6,454 nucleotides of DNA from Gammaproteobacteria bacterium (GCA_005877965.1 VBNP01000173.1:1-6454), one strand, 5' to 3'. Counted from the stretch's first letter, positions 1-6,260 are shown. The notes: generated by a model from the sequence alone, not told the origin. Program-made: numbers and translations.

Positions 1-41
1 TGGTAGCATGACCGGCCGGTACCACCGCCACAGCACGCATC

Positions 42-1748
42 ATGCCCGACACGCCCGCGGCCGCATCCACCTCCTTCCCGAGCAATATCGAGATCGCCCA
101 GCGCGCCACCATGCTCCCCATCGGGACGCTCGCGCACGAGCGGCTCGGGATACCGCAGGAGCGTCTCGAACCCTACGGACACTACAAGGCGAAGGTGTCG
201 CTCGATTACGTGGCACAGCTCGGTCCGCGCCCCGAGGGCAAGCTGGTGCTGGTGACCGCGATCTCGCCGACGCCCGCCGGCGAGGGCAAGACCACTACCA
301 CCGTCGGGCTGGGGGATGCGCTGAACCTGCTCGGCAAGCGGGCCATTGTGTGCCTGCGCGAGCCGGCCCTGGGACCGGTGTTCGGCATGAAGGGTGGCGC
401 GGCCGGCGGCGGCTACTCGCAGGTGGTGCCGATGGAGGACATCAACCTGCATTTCACCGGCGACTTTGCCGCCATCGCGCTCGCCAACAACCTGCTGGCC
501 GCGCTCATCGACAACCACATCTACCAGGGCAACCAGCTCGGTTTCGACCTGCGCCGCATCAGCTGGCGGCGCGTGGTCGATGTCAATGATCGGGCGCTGC
601 GCCAGATCGTCATCGGACTCGGCGGCACCGCCGACGGCGTGCCGCGTGAGGACGGTTTCGATATCGTGGTGGCGTCCGAGGTCATGGCGATCCTGTGTCT
701 TGCCAACAGCCTCGCTGATCTGAGGGAACGCCTCGGCAGGATCGTCGTCGGTTACCGCGCCGACGGCGCACCCGTCCTGGCGCGCGAGCTCAAGGCGCAC
801 GGCGCGATGGCGGCGCTGCTGAAGACGGCGCTCGCGCCCAATCTGGTGCAGACGCTCGAGAACAACCTCGCCTTCATCCACGGCGGTCCGTTCGCCAACA
901 TCGCGCACGGCTGCAACTCGGTGATCGCGACGCGCACCGCGCTGAAGCTTGCCGACTACGTGGTGACCGAGGCCGGCTTCGGCGCCGACCTGGGCGCGGA
1001 GAAGTTCGTCGATATCAAGTGTCGCAAGGCGGGCTTCAGGCCCAGCGCCGCGGTGATCGTGGCCACCGTGCGGGCACTCAAGTACCACGGCGGCGTCGAA
1101 CTCGCCGACCTGAAGAGCGAGAATCTCGGCGCGCTCGATCGCGGCGTGGTCAACCTCGAGCGACACATCGACAACGTCCACAACCGCTACGGACTGCCCT
1201 GCACGGTCGCCATCAACCGCCGCGCGGAAGACACCGAGCATGAGATCCAGCTGCTGATCGACCGCATTGCCCCGCACGACGTGCGGGTCATCGCCGCGAC
1301 CCACTTCGCGCACGGCGGGCGCGGCGCGCTGGAACTGGCCCGTGAGGTCGTGCGCCTGTGCGACGAGCCCAACGGCTTTCGCTACGTGTACGAAGACGAT
1401 GCGAGCCTGTGGGACAAGGTGAGGGCGATCGCCACCAAGGTCTACCACGCCACCGATGTCACCGCGGACACCAAGGTGCGCGCGCACATCCGCCAGCTGC
1501 AGGATGGCGGCTACGGGCACTACCCGGTGTGCGTCGCCAAGACCCAGTACTCCTTCTCCACCGACCCGAAATTGCGCGGCGCGCCCGCGCACCACGTGGT
1601 CAATATTCGCGAGGTGCGGCTCGCCGCCGGCGCGGAATTCGTGATCATGATCTGCGGCGACATCATGACCATGCCCGGGCTGCCCAGGGTGCCGGCCGCC
1701 AACAGCATCGATGTCGGCGCAGACGGGCGCATCACCGGTCTGTTCTAG
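42..1748 (+). CDS. fhs: Formate-tetrahydrofolate ligase (formyltetrahydrofolate synthetase)
   Basis: This cytosolic enzyme joins formate to tetrahydrofolate using ATP, giving 10-formyl-THF, the one-carbon donor for purine synthesis and, after further steps, for serine and methionine. The 568 residues match the family's usual 550-560 plus a short N-terminal extension. The family core begins near residue 14 (SNIEIAQ). The P-loop TPAGEGKTTTT lies at residues 77-87 with its Lys at 83. The REPALGPVFGMKGGAAGGG block is at 106-124, NLHFTGD at 135-141, VNDRALR at 181-187, HGGPFANIAHGCNSV at 280-294, VTEAGFGADLGAEKF at 308-322, KTQYSFS near 504, and the CGDIMTMPGLPRVPAAN block lies near the C-terminus. 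No truncation or frameshift is seen. ATG 42 is the only usable upstream start, because an in-frame TGA sits at 9-11 with no start codon between. No clear Shine-Dalgarno precedes it. The gene downstream follows after 37 nt and probably shares its transcript. Confidence 0.97.
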   Translation: MPDTPAAASTSFPSNIEIAQRATMLPIGTLAHERLGIPQERLEPYGHYKAKVSLDYVAQLGPRPEGKLVLVTAISPTPAGEGKTTTTVGLGDALNLLGKRAIVCLREPALGPVFGMKGGAAGGGYSQVVPMEDINLHFTGDFAAIALANNLLAALIDNHIYQGNQLGFDLRRISWRRVVDVNDRALRQIVIGLGGTADGVPREDGFDIVVASEVMAILCLANSLADLRERLGRIVVGYRADGAPVLARELKAHGAMAALLKTALAPNLVQTLENNLAFIHGGPFANIAHGCNSVIATRTALKLADYVVTEAGFGADLGAEKFVDIKCRKAGFRPSAAVIVATVRALKYHGGVELADLKSENLGALDRGVVNLERHIDNVHNRYGLPCTVAINRRAEDTEHEIQLLIDRIAPHDVRVIAATHFAHGGRGALELAREVVRLCDEPNGFRYVYEDDASLWDKVRAIATKVYHATDVTADTKVRAHIRQLQDGGYGHYPVCVAKTQYSFSTDPKLRGAPAHHVVNIREVRLAAGAEFVIMICGDIMTMPGLPRVPAANSIDVGADGRITGLF

Positions 1749-1785
1749 ACAGACACGCCCGCGAAACACTGTCTCATCGCACGCC

Positions 1786-2688
1786 ATGCCTTTCTGCGAA
1801 GCCGACCCCTGGCGCCTGCAGTACTTCGAGGGCGTGCCGTGCCCGCCCGAGGTGCGCATTCCCACCGAGGACCCGGACGCGTACCAGTGGTACCCCGCCC
1901 ATCGCGGGATCTATAACAAGCTGGCGGTAGCCGAGTCGCAGGGCCTCGCCTGTGCGCCGCACGGGGTGCCCCCACCGGCCTTTCCGGTATTCAGCAAGCC
2001 CATCGTCAATCTGCGCGGCATGGGCGTCGGCAGCCGGCTGTTGCCCGATCGCGAGGACTACGAGCGGCACCTGACGCCGGGACACTTGTGGATGACGCTG
2101 CTCGAAGGCGAGCACGTGAGCACCGACCTCGCCGTGCAGGCCGGAAGGGTGATGTGGCTGCGTCACAGCCTCGGCACGCCCGCCGAGGGCGGGACCTTCG
2201 ATTACTGGACCATCGAGGCAGCGGCGCGCGCGCCGCTGGAGGAGCATCTCGGCGGCTGGGTCGCGCAGCAGCTTGCGACCTATACCGGCATGCTCAATCT
2301 CGAGAGCATCGGCGGGCGCATCATCGACGCGCACCTGCGCTTCGCCGATCAGTGGCCGGACCTGTACGGCGCCGGCTGGCTGCCGGCCGTGGTAGGCCTG
2401 TACGAGCACGGCGTGTGGCGCTACGCCGATCGCGACCGCAGGATCGGCTACAGTGTCGCCCTGTTCGGCCCGCACGGCCGCGAATACCAACATCCGTCCG
2501 CGTCCCTGGTCGAGCAGGTGCGGCGCCTGCCGGATGTGAGCAGCGTGCAGATCACCTTTCACGCCGACCGCCCGGCCGCCGCCCACCCGATGCCACCGGG
2601 CGGCTTTCGCCTCGCGATCGTCAATTGCCTCGACCTCGAGGCGGGCCGGGCGGCGCGGGCGCACCTGGCGGCGTTCTTCCGCGTCTGA
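1786..2688 (+). CDS. Conserved-looking protein of unknown function, faintly ATP-grasp-like
   Basis: The 300-residue product has no signal peptide or membrane segment, so it is probably cytosolic. I do not recognise a named family. Strongly structured blocks suggest an enzyme: FPVFSKPIVNLRGMGVGSR (66-84), GHLWMTLLEGEHVSTDLAV (99-117), FDYWTIE (138-144), YTGMLNLESIGGRIIDAHLR (166-185) followed by FADQWPDLYG (186-195), and GYSVALFGPHG (221-231). A Lys in a KP motif at 71-72, a GEH motif and a late E-x(7)-D-x-H-x-R pattern (Glu173, Asp181, His183, Arg185) recall nucleotide- and metal-binding elements of ATP-grasp enzymes. That resemblance is inference only. ATG 1786 is chosen because it falls just after the fhs stop. 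An in-frame ATG at 1711 would overlap fhs by 38 nt and add 25 low-information residues. Neither start has a clear Shine-Dalgarno. Close linkage to fhs suggests co-transcription. An open antisense frame across the gene is treated as a GC-rich shadow. Confidence 0.88.
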   Translation: MPFCEADPWRLQYFEGVPCPPEVRIPTEDPDAYQWYPAHRGIYNKLAVAESQGLACAPHGVPPPAFPVFSKPIVNLRGMGVGSRLLPDREDYERHLTPGHLWMTLLEGEHVSTDLAVQAGRVMWLRHSLGTPAEGGTFDYWTIEAAARAPLEEHLGGWVAQQLATYTGMLNLESIGGRIIDAHLRFADQWPDLYGAGWLPAVVGLYEHGVWRYADRDRRIGYSVALFGPHGREYQHPSASLVEQVRRLPDVSSVQITFHADRPAAAHPMPPGGFRLAIVNCLDLEAGRAARAHLAAFFRV

Positions 2689-2708
2689 TCGGGGGTCCGG
2701 CGGGGCGC

Positions 2709-3449
2709 TCAGCGCTTCCAGCCCCCGGCGCGCGCCGCGGCCTCGGCGCCGGCATCGAGCGGTTCACCCGCGATCAGCTCATCGAGCCTGCCTGCCACGC
2801 TCGCCGGCAGCGCCGAACCCGCCGGCCGGTAAGCTGCAGCCGCCGCCGGCTGCACCGGATTCTGCGCCAGAACCTCGAGGCGCCAGACTTCGTGCCCGCG
2901 GCAGGCGAGTCCGGCGAGCGCACTCTTCTGGCGCAGCACGAACGTGCGGCAGTAGTCGCCGTTCCTGGCCCGGAAGCTGACACCGATCTGCACCGCCGCG
3001 CCGGGAGGCTGATCGCTCGCGAGTTGTTCGGACAGCGCCAGCGCCAGCGCGCCGCTTGCCAGCACCTGCCCGTCGCGGGTGACGACGGCACCGCCTGCGG
3101 GCGTGCGCAGCAGCAGCGGCCCCAACAGCGCACCGCCGATGAGGCTCGCCGCGATTGCGCCCCACTGCGGCCAGGACCAGCGCGGCGCGGCCTTGCGCTT
3201 CAGCGGAACCACGTTATCGGCGCGCCGCGGCTCCGGCGTGCCGCGCACGCTGGCGAGCAGGCGCTCCGGCAGCGGCTCATCGAGCACCGGGTCGAGCGCG
3301 GCACGCAGCCGCGCGCGCAGCGCCCGGTGCCGCGCGAACCGTTGCGCCAACTGCGGGTCGGTAGCCATCGCAGCCTCCAGAGCTGCGCGGCTGGCGGCGT
3401 CCAGCTCACCGTCGGCGTACGCCATCAGAGTCTCGTCGCTGAAATTCAT
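2709..3449 (-). CDS. Membrane anti-sigma factor paired with the upstream ECF sigma factor
   Basis: The 246-residue protein probably holds the adjacent sigma factor inactive at the inner membrane. The cytoplasmic N-terminus (about 1-90) starts with the anti-sigma signature ETLMAYADGELD (6-17) and continues as charged helices (RFARHRALRARLRAALD). It lacks the HxxxCxxC zinc motif of ZAS-type anti-sigma factors. One hydrophobic segment at about 97-114 (GAIAASLIGGALLGPLLL) follows a basic stretch (KRKAAPR), consistent with the N-terminus inside. The C-terminal domain, predicted periplasmic, runs from about 115 to 246 and contains NGDYCRTF (163-170) and GLACRGHEVWRLE (180-192), with its only cysteines at 167 and 183. 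Its start lies 12 nt after the sigma stop, and its Shine-Dalgarno overlaps that stop, suggesting coupled translation. Gene order sigma then anti-sigma, topology and N-terminal motif support the role. The signal it senses cannot be told from sequence. Confidence 0.9.
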   Translation of the reverse strand: MNFSDETLMAYADGELDAASRAALEAAMATDPQLAQRFARHRALRARLRAALDPVLDEPLPERLLASVRGTPEPRRADNVVPLKRKAAPRWSWPQWGAIAASLIGGALLGPLLLRTPAGGAVVTRDGQVLASGALALALSEQLASDQPPGAAVQIGVSFRARNGDYCRTFVLRQKSALAGLACRGHEVWRLEVLAQNPVQPAAAAAYRPAGSALPASVAGRLDELIAGEPLDAGAEAAARAGGWKR

Positions 3450-3456
3450 CGCAGGG

Positions 3457-3463
3457 CTCCCTT
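3457..3463 (-). promoter_or_regulatory. Shine-Dalgarno of the anti-sigma gene
   Basis: Reading the minus strand, AAGGGAG lies seven nucleotides before the ATG of the anti-sigma gene. It overlaps the TAA stop of the sigma gene (3462-3464). It fixes the start and points to translational coupling, which would keep sigma and anti-sigma levels matched. Confidence 0.75.
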
Positions 3464-3995
3464 AGGTCTCGCCGAGCATTTCCTGCAGCGTCTCGCGGCC
3501 GCGCGCCAGGCGGCTGGTGAGCGTACCGATCGGGACCTCCATGATGTACGCCGCCTCCTTGTAGGAGAGACCCTCAATCAGCACCAGCGCGACCGCCGCA
3601 CGCTGCTCCTCGGGCAGGCGCGCCAGCGCGTCCTGCACCGCCAGCAGGTCCGCGTGCGCGCCCTGGGAGGTATCGCCGATCCGCTCACCCGCCTCCTCGG
3701 GCGCGAACACCCGCGCGCGCCTGCCGCGCGCGCGCAGCTCGTCGAGCCACGCGTTGCGCACGATGCCGAACATCCAGCTCGACAGCGGCGCGTCCGGCCG
3801 GCGTTGCGCCGCACGCGTCAGCGCCCGCTCGACTGCGATCTGCACCAGGTCGTCGGCGTCGTGCGCATCTCTGGCGAGTGCACGCGCAAAGCGGCGCAAT
3901 CGTGGCAGCAGCATGACCAGCTCCTCGCGCAGCCCTTGCGGCGACGCGCGCATGTCTATGCCGACATTACGTTCATGAGTGCGATTTTCTTCCAT
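3462..3995 (-). CDS. ECF-type RNA polymerase sigma factor (sigma-70 family)
   Basis: This alternative sigma factor directs RNA polymerase to a specific promoter set when released by its anti-sigma partner. The 177 residues are typical for the ECF class, which has only regions 2 and 4. Region 2 spans about 26-92, with LPRLRRFARAL, the core-binding DADDLVQIAVERAL (46-59) and the promoter-melting/-10 recognition stretch SSWMFGIVRNAWLDELR (72-88). Region 4 spans about 115-172, with LARLPEEQRAAVALV (124-138) and the -35 helix-turn-helix GLSYKEAAYIMEVPIGTLTSRLARGRETL (142-170). A linker of about 25 residues separates them. ATG 3995 is preferred over the in-frame ATG at 3953 because AGGGA lies four nucleotides before it, while the internal ATG has no Shine-Dalgarno. 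The gene leads the operon with its anti-sigma factor and is divergent from the secreted protease, a likely target. ECF factors often activate their own operon; no convincing promoter could be assigned here. Confidence 0.95.
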   Translation of the reverse strand: MEENRTHERNVGIDMRASPQGLREELVMLLPRLRRFARALARDAHDADDLVQIAVERALTRAAQRRPDAPLSSWMFGIVRNAWLDELRARGRRARVFAPEEAGERIGDTSQGAHADLLAVQDALARLPEEQRAAVALVLIEGLSYKEAAYIMEVPIGTLTSRLARGRETLQEMLGET

Positions 3996-3999
3996 TTCT

Positions 4000-4004
4000 T
4001 CCCT
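4000..4004 (-). promoter_or_regulatory. Probable Shine-Dalgarno of the ECF sigma gene
   Basis: On the minus strand AGGGA ends four nucleotides before the chosen ATG. The spacing is slightly short, but the purine-rich run AGGGAAGAA favours this start over the internal ATG at 3953. Confidence 0.5.
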
Positions 4005-4022
4005 GTGCGGCCAGGTTCAACT

Positions 4023-4028
4023 AAGGTG
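4023..4028 (+). promoter_or_regulatory. Shine-Dalgarno of the S8 protease gene
   Basis: AAGGTG sits five nucleotides before ATG 4034. It lies inside the 38-bp gap between the divergent sigma and protease start codons. It supports ATG 4034, which also places the signal peptide directly at the N-terminus. Confidence 0.65.
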
Positions 4029-4033
4029 CCCGC

Positions 4034-5377
4034 ATGCGCTTAGGAGTACTGACATTGCTGCTGTTGAGCGCGTCGGCGGCCGCCGCGCAGGTCGGTCTGC
4101 CCGCCGTGCGTCTGCCGCAGGTGCCTGGCGTCACACTGCCGAATCTTCCCGCGGCCGGTGTGCCGCTGGATCTCGACAAGTCCACCGCCGCCCTCGCGGG
4201 CGAGGTCGATCCGCGCCGCCTGCGGGAGCTGCGCGCCCTGCGCCTTCGCGAGCTGCTGCGCCGGCACCGGGACGTGCTCGAGGCCGACCCGCACGGCGCG
4301 CCCATTGTGCGCGGGGAGGTGCTGGCGCTGTCCCCGAGCGCTGCCGCGTTGCAGGCGGCCGGCGACGCGGGATTTTCGGTGGTGCGCGAGCATTCCTTCG
4401 CCGAGCTCGGCGCGCACATCGTGGTGTTGCACGCCTCGGGAAATACCGCACGCTCCCTCACTCGCCTGCAGGGGCTCGATCCTGCGGGCGTCTACGACTT
4501 CAATCACGTCTATACCGACAGCGGTGCGCTCGGGTTGGCCGACCCGGGCGCTGCGCAGGCCGCGCCGGGGCCGGGCGGCGTGACCCGCGCCGCCGAGGCG
4601 CACGGCCTCGCCACGATCCGCGTCGGCCTCATCGACAGTGGCGTGAACGTGACTCACGAGGTGTTCAGCGGCATCGAGGTTCAACAGCACGGCTGCCCCA
4701 CCCCGGTACCGGCCGAGCACGGGACCGCGGTGGCCTCGCTCATGGTCGGCCGCGCCAGCGCCTTTCACGGCGCGGCGCCCGGGTCCGCTCTTTATGCCGT
4801 GGACGTGTTCTGCGGCCTGCCCACCGGGGGCGCGGTGGATTCGGTGGCGGAGGCGTTTGCATGGCTGCTGCATGAGCAGGTTCCGGTCATCAACGTGAGC
4901 CTGGTGGGGCCGCCGAACAGAACACTCGCGGACATCGTGCACAACGTGCTGGCGCGCGGCCACCTGGTGGTGGCCGCAGTGGGCAATGATGGTCCGGCGG
5001 CGCCGCCGCTGTATCCGGCGGCCTGGCCGGGAGTCGTCGGCGTGACGGCGGTGGACGCGCGCCACCAGGTCCTGGTCGAGGCGCAGCGCGGCGTGCAGGT
5101 GAAATTCGCCGCCCCCGGGGCTGATATGGCCGCGGCGCGGCTGCACCAGGGGTATGCGCTGGTGCGCGGGACTTCGTTCGCCTCGCCCATCGTCGCGGGA
5201 CTGCTGGCGCTCGAGCTGCGCACGCCCGACCCGGCCGCGGCGCAGCAGGCGGTGGCTGCCCTCGGCCGGCGGGCGCTGGATCTCGGGGCGCCGGGCCTCG
5301 ATCCGGTCTACGGCTATGGGCTGGTGGGCGCGGATCTGCGCCGGCAGCCGGCGCTCGCGCTTCTGGGGGCGCGTTAA
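4034..5377 (+). CDS. Secreted S8 family (subtilisin-like) serine protease with propeptide
   Basis: This 447-residue endopeptidase is exported by Sec. A signal peptide at 1-18 (MRLGVLTLLLLSASAAAA) has a likely cut after AAA, before Gln19. A propeptide of about 19-160 follows, with a Pro/Leu-rich start, a strongly charged helix (RRLRELRALRLRELLRRHRD, 61-80) and an inhibitor-like region (VRGEVLALSPSAAAL to DPAGVYDFNHVY). The catalytic domain (about 190-440) has Asp201 in GLIDSGVN, His229 in EHGTAVASLMVG, the oxyanion Asn318 in VAAVGNDGP, and the nucleophile Ser381 in GTSFASPIVAG, so it looks active. Only 28 residues separate Asp and His, a compact core with a short insert. Cys221 and Cys260 are the only cysteines and could form a disulfide. 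No C-terminal sorting or autotransporter domain is present. It is divergent from the ECF sigma gene and upstream of a secreted low-complexity protein. Substrate and final location (periplasm or outside) are not determined. Confidence 0.95.
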   Translation: MRLGVLTLLLLSASAAAAQVGLPAVRLPQVPGVTLPNLPAAGVPLDLDKSTAALAGEVDPRRLRELRALRLRELLRRHRDVLEADPHGAPIVRGEVLALSPSAAALQAAGDAGFSVVREHSFAELGAHIVVLHASGNTARSLTRLQGLDPAGVYDFNHVYTDSGALGLADPGAAQAAPGPGGVTRAAEAHGLATIRVGLIDSGVNVTHEVFSGIEVQQHGCPTPVPAEHGTAVASLMVGRASAFHGAAPGSALYAVDVFCGLPTGGAVDSVAEAFAWLLHEQVPVINVSLVGPPNRTLADIVHNVLARGHLVVAAVGNDGPAAPPLYPAAWPGVVGVTAVDARHQVLVEAQRGVQVKFAAPGADMAAARLHQGYALVRGTSFASPIVAGLLALELRTPDPAAAQQAVAALGRRALDLGAPGLDPVYGYGLVGADLRRQPALALLGAR

Positions 5378-5404
5378 GTCAAACCGACGAGAATTTCCCG
5401 TGCC

Positions 5405-5418
5405 GCGGAAGATTCCGC
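5405..5418. repeat. Short perfect inverted repeat in the intergenic region
   Basis: GCGGAA and TTCCGC flank a 2-nt centre (GA), making a 14-bp near-palindrome. It lies between the protease stop and the low-complexity protein gene and overlaps the possible -35 element described at 5407-5433. It could be a binding site for a dimeric regulator. In DNA of this GC content a 6-bp arm can also arise by chance. Confidence 0.35.
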
Positions 5419-5433
5419 CGGGGTGGATCGTAG
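5407..5433 (+). promoter_or_regulatory. Possible ECF-type promoter for the low-complexity protein gene
   Basis: GGAAG at 5407-5411 followed by CGTAG at 5429-5433, 17 nt apart, resembles the GGAA(C)-N16/17-CGT arrangement of many ECF-dependent promoters. It would start transcription about 40 nt before ATG 5483. The assignment rests on pattern only. The expected recognition sequence of this sigma factor is unknown, and the gene could simply be read through from the protease. Confidence 0.25.
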
Positions 5434-5470
5434 TACTCGGCGAAGGGTCGCGGACGGGCCGCGGCCTCCA

Positions 5471-5477
5471 GAGGAGA
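5471..5477 (+). promoter_or_regulatory. Shine-Dalgarno of the low-complexity protein gene
   Basis: GAGGAGA lies five nucleotides before ATG 5483 and is the strongest ribosome-binding site in the window. It decides the start: the upstream in-frame ATG at 5423 has no such site and would bury the signal peptide behind 20 charged residues. Confidence 0.85.
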
Positions 5478-5482
5478 CGACC

Positions 5483-6244
5483 ATGAAGATCAATCAACTT
5501 TTCACCAGCGCCGCGATCGCAGCCGTGTTGGCTGTGGCGGTTCCTGTTCACGCGCAGATCCTGGGCGGTGGCGCGCAGGGCGGGCTTGGCGGGACGCTCG
5601 GTGGCACGTTGGGCGGTGGCGCGGGCGGCATGCGCGGCCCGATGAATGACGGCGTCGGCGGGTCCATCCACGGCGGCGGCCGCGGGTCCGTCCAGGGCGG
5701 CGCGGGCGGCGAGCTTGACAGTCTGGGCCGCGCTGATCGCACGGTCGGCACCCAGGCGCAGGGCGGTGCTCGCACCAGTGCCCGTGCCGTGGGCAACGCC
5801 GAGGCGTCGGCGGGCAAGGCCGAAGCCTCGGCGCGCCACGACGCACGCACGGGCGGCGATCTTGCCGCCGACACGGCCGGCGTCGCTGCCGCGAGCACAT
5901 CGCACGCGACCGCGAGCACCGCGGCGAGCGCCGCAGGCCGCGCTGAGGCGCAGTCCCGCGAGGTGAATACGGGCGGGGCGGTGAGCGGCGCGGCGGCGGC
6001 GGGCGCAGCCGGCAACACGGGCGCGAGCGCCGTCGGCGGCGGTGAAGCGTCGGGCCAGCGCGCCAACTCGGGCGCTCCGGCGCGGCGCAATCCGAGCGAG
6101 GGTGCCACCCATACCCGTAACCCCGGCAAGCCGGCGGCGAGGGGCGATACTGACTCGCGTCATCGCGAAGGTGCGGCGGCCGGCGGCGACGTCTCCGCTT
6201 CCGCCTCGGCGGACGCGTCGATGAATGCCTCGACGTCACGCTGA
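5483..6244 (+). CDS. Secreted Gly/Ala/Ser-rich low-complexity protein of unknown function
   Basis: The 253-residue product starts with a clear Sec signal peptide (KINQLF, then hydrophobic AAIAAVLAVAVPVHA; likely cut after Ala24, before Gln25). The mature chain has three zones. Residues 27-77 are Gly-rich, with GGLGGTLGGTLGGGAGG-type runs. Residues about 78-160 are rich in Ala, Ser, Glu and Arg (AEASAGKAEASAR). Residues about 161-253 are Gly/Ala then Arg/Pro/Ser-rich, ending ASASADASMNASTSR. No Cys, Trp, Tyr or Phe follows the signal peptide, so it is probably disordered. No membrane anchor, lipobox or known domain is seen. The signal peptide, the strong Shine-Dalgarno and the terminator just after it support a real gene rather than a GC-rich artefact. 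It lies 105 nt after the protease, so it may share its regulation or be its substrate. Roles as an envelope matrix or spacer protein are guesses. Orthologues may be hard to find because the sequence is so biased. Confidence 0.85.
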   Translation: MKINQLFTSAAIAAVLAVAVPVHAQILGGGAQGGLGGTLGGTLGGGAGGMRGPMNDGVGGSIHGGGRGSVQGGAGGELDSLGRADRTVGTQAQGGARTSARAVGNAEASAGKAEASARHDARTGGDLAADTAGVAAASTSHATASTAASAAGRAEAQSREVNTGGAVSGAAAAGAAGNTGASAVGGGEASGQRANSGAPARRNPSEGATHTRNPGKPAARGDTDSRHREGAAAGGDVSASASADASMNASTSR

Positions 6245-6260
6245 CAGCAACGCGCCTGTT

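Noticed and set aside
1711..1785. N-terminal extension of the unknown protein using ATG 1711
   Set aside because: It would overlap the end of fhs, adds low-information residues, and has no Shine-Dalgarno.
1774..2664. A 296-codon minus-strand frame opposite the unknown protein gene
   Set aside because: It is antisense to a frame with clear motif blocks and sensible linkage to fhs. It has no recognisable domain and no ribosome-binding site that I could support, and long antisense frames are expected at this GC content.
2705..2715. Small palindrome GCGCT-C-AGCGC at the anti-sigma stop as a terminator
   Set aside because: The arms are only five bases and no T run follows on either strand.
2088..4043. 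A 651-codon open frame on the plus strand
   Set aside because: It overlaps the unknown protein gene out of frame and lies antisense to the well-supported anti-sigma and sigma genes. Its composition is Arg-rich without motifs.
5423..5482. Upstream start for the low-complexity protein
   Set aside because: It would place 20 charged residues before an evident signal peptide, and it ignores the strong Shine-Dalgarno at 5471-5477.
5570..5720. Gly-codon repeats as a tandem DNA repeat or CRISPR-like array
   Set aside because: The repetition is short and irregular (GGTLGGTLGGG type) and is explained by glycine-rich coding. There are no constant repeats with unique spacers.
4040..6163. A 707-codon open frame on the minus strand
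   Set aside because: It runs antisense through the protease and low-complexity genes, has Arg/Ala/His-rich composition typical of GC-rich shadow frames, and has no domain, while the + strand frames have signal peptides, catalytic motifs and Shine-Dalgarno sites.
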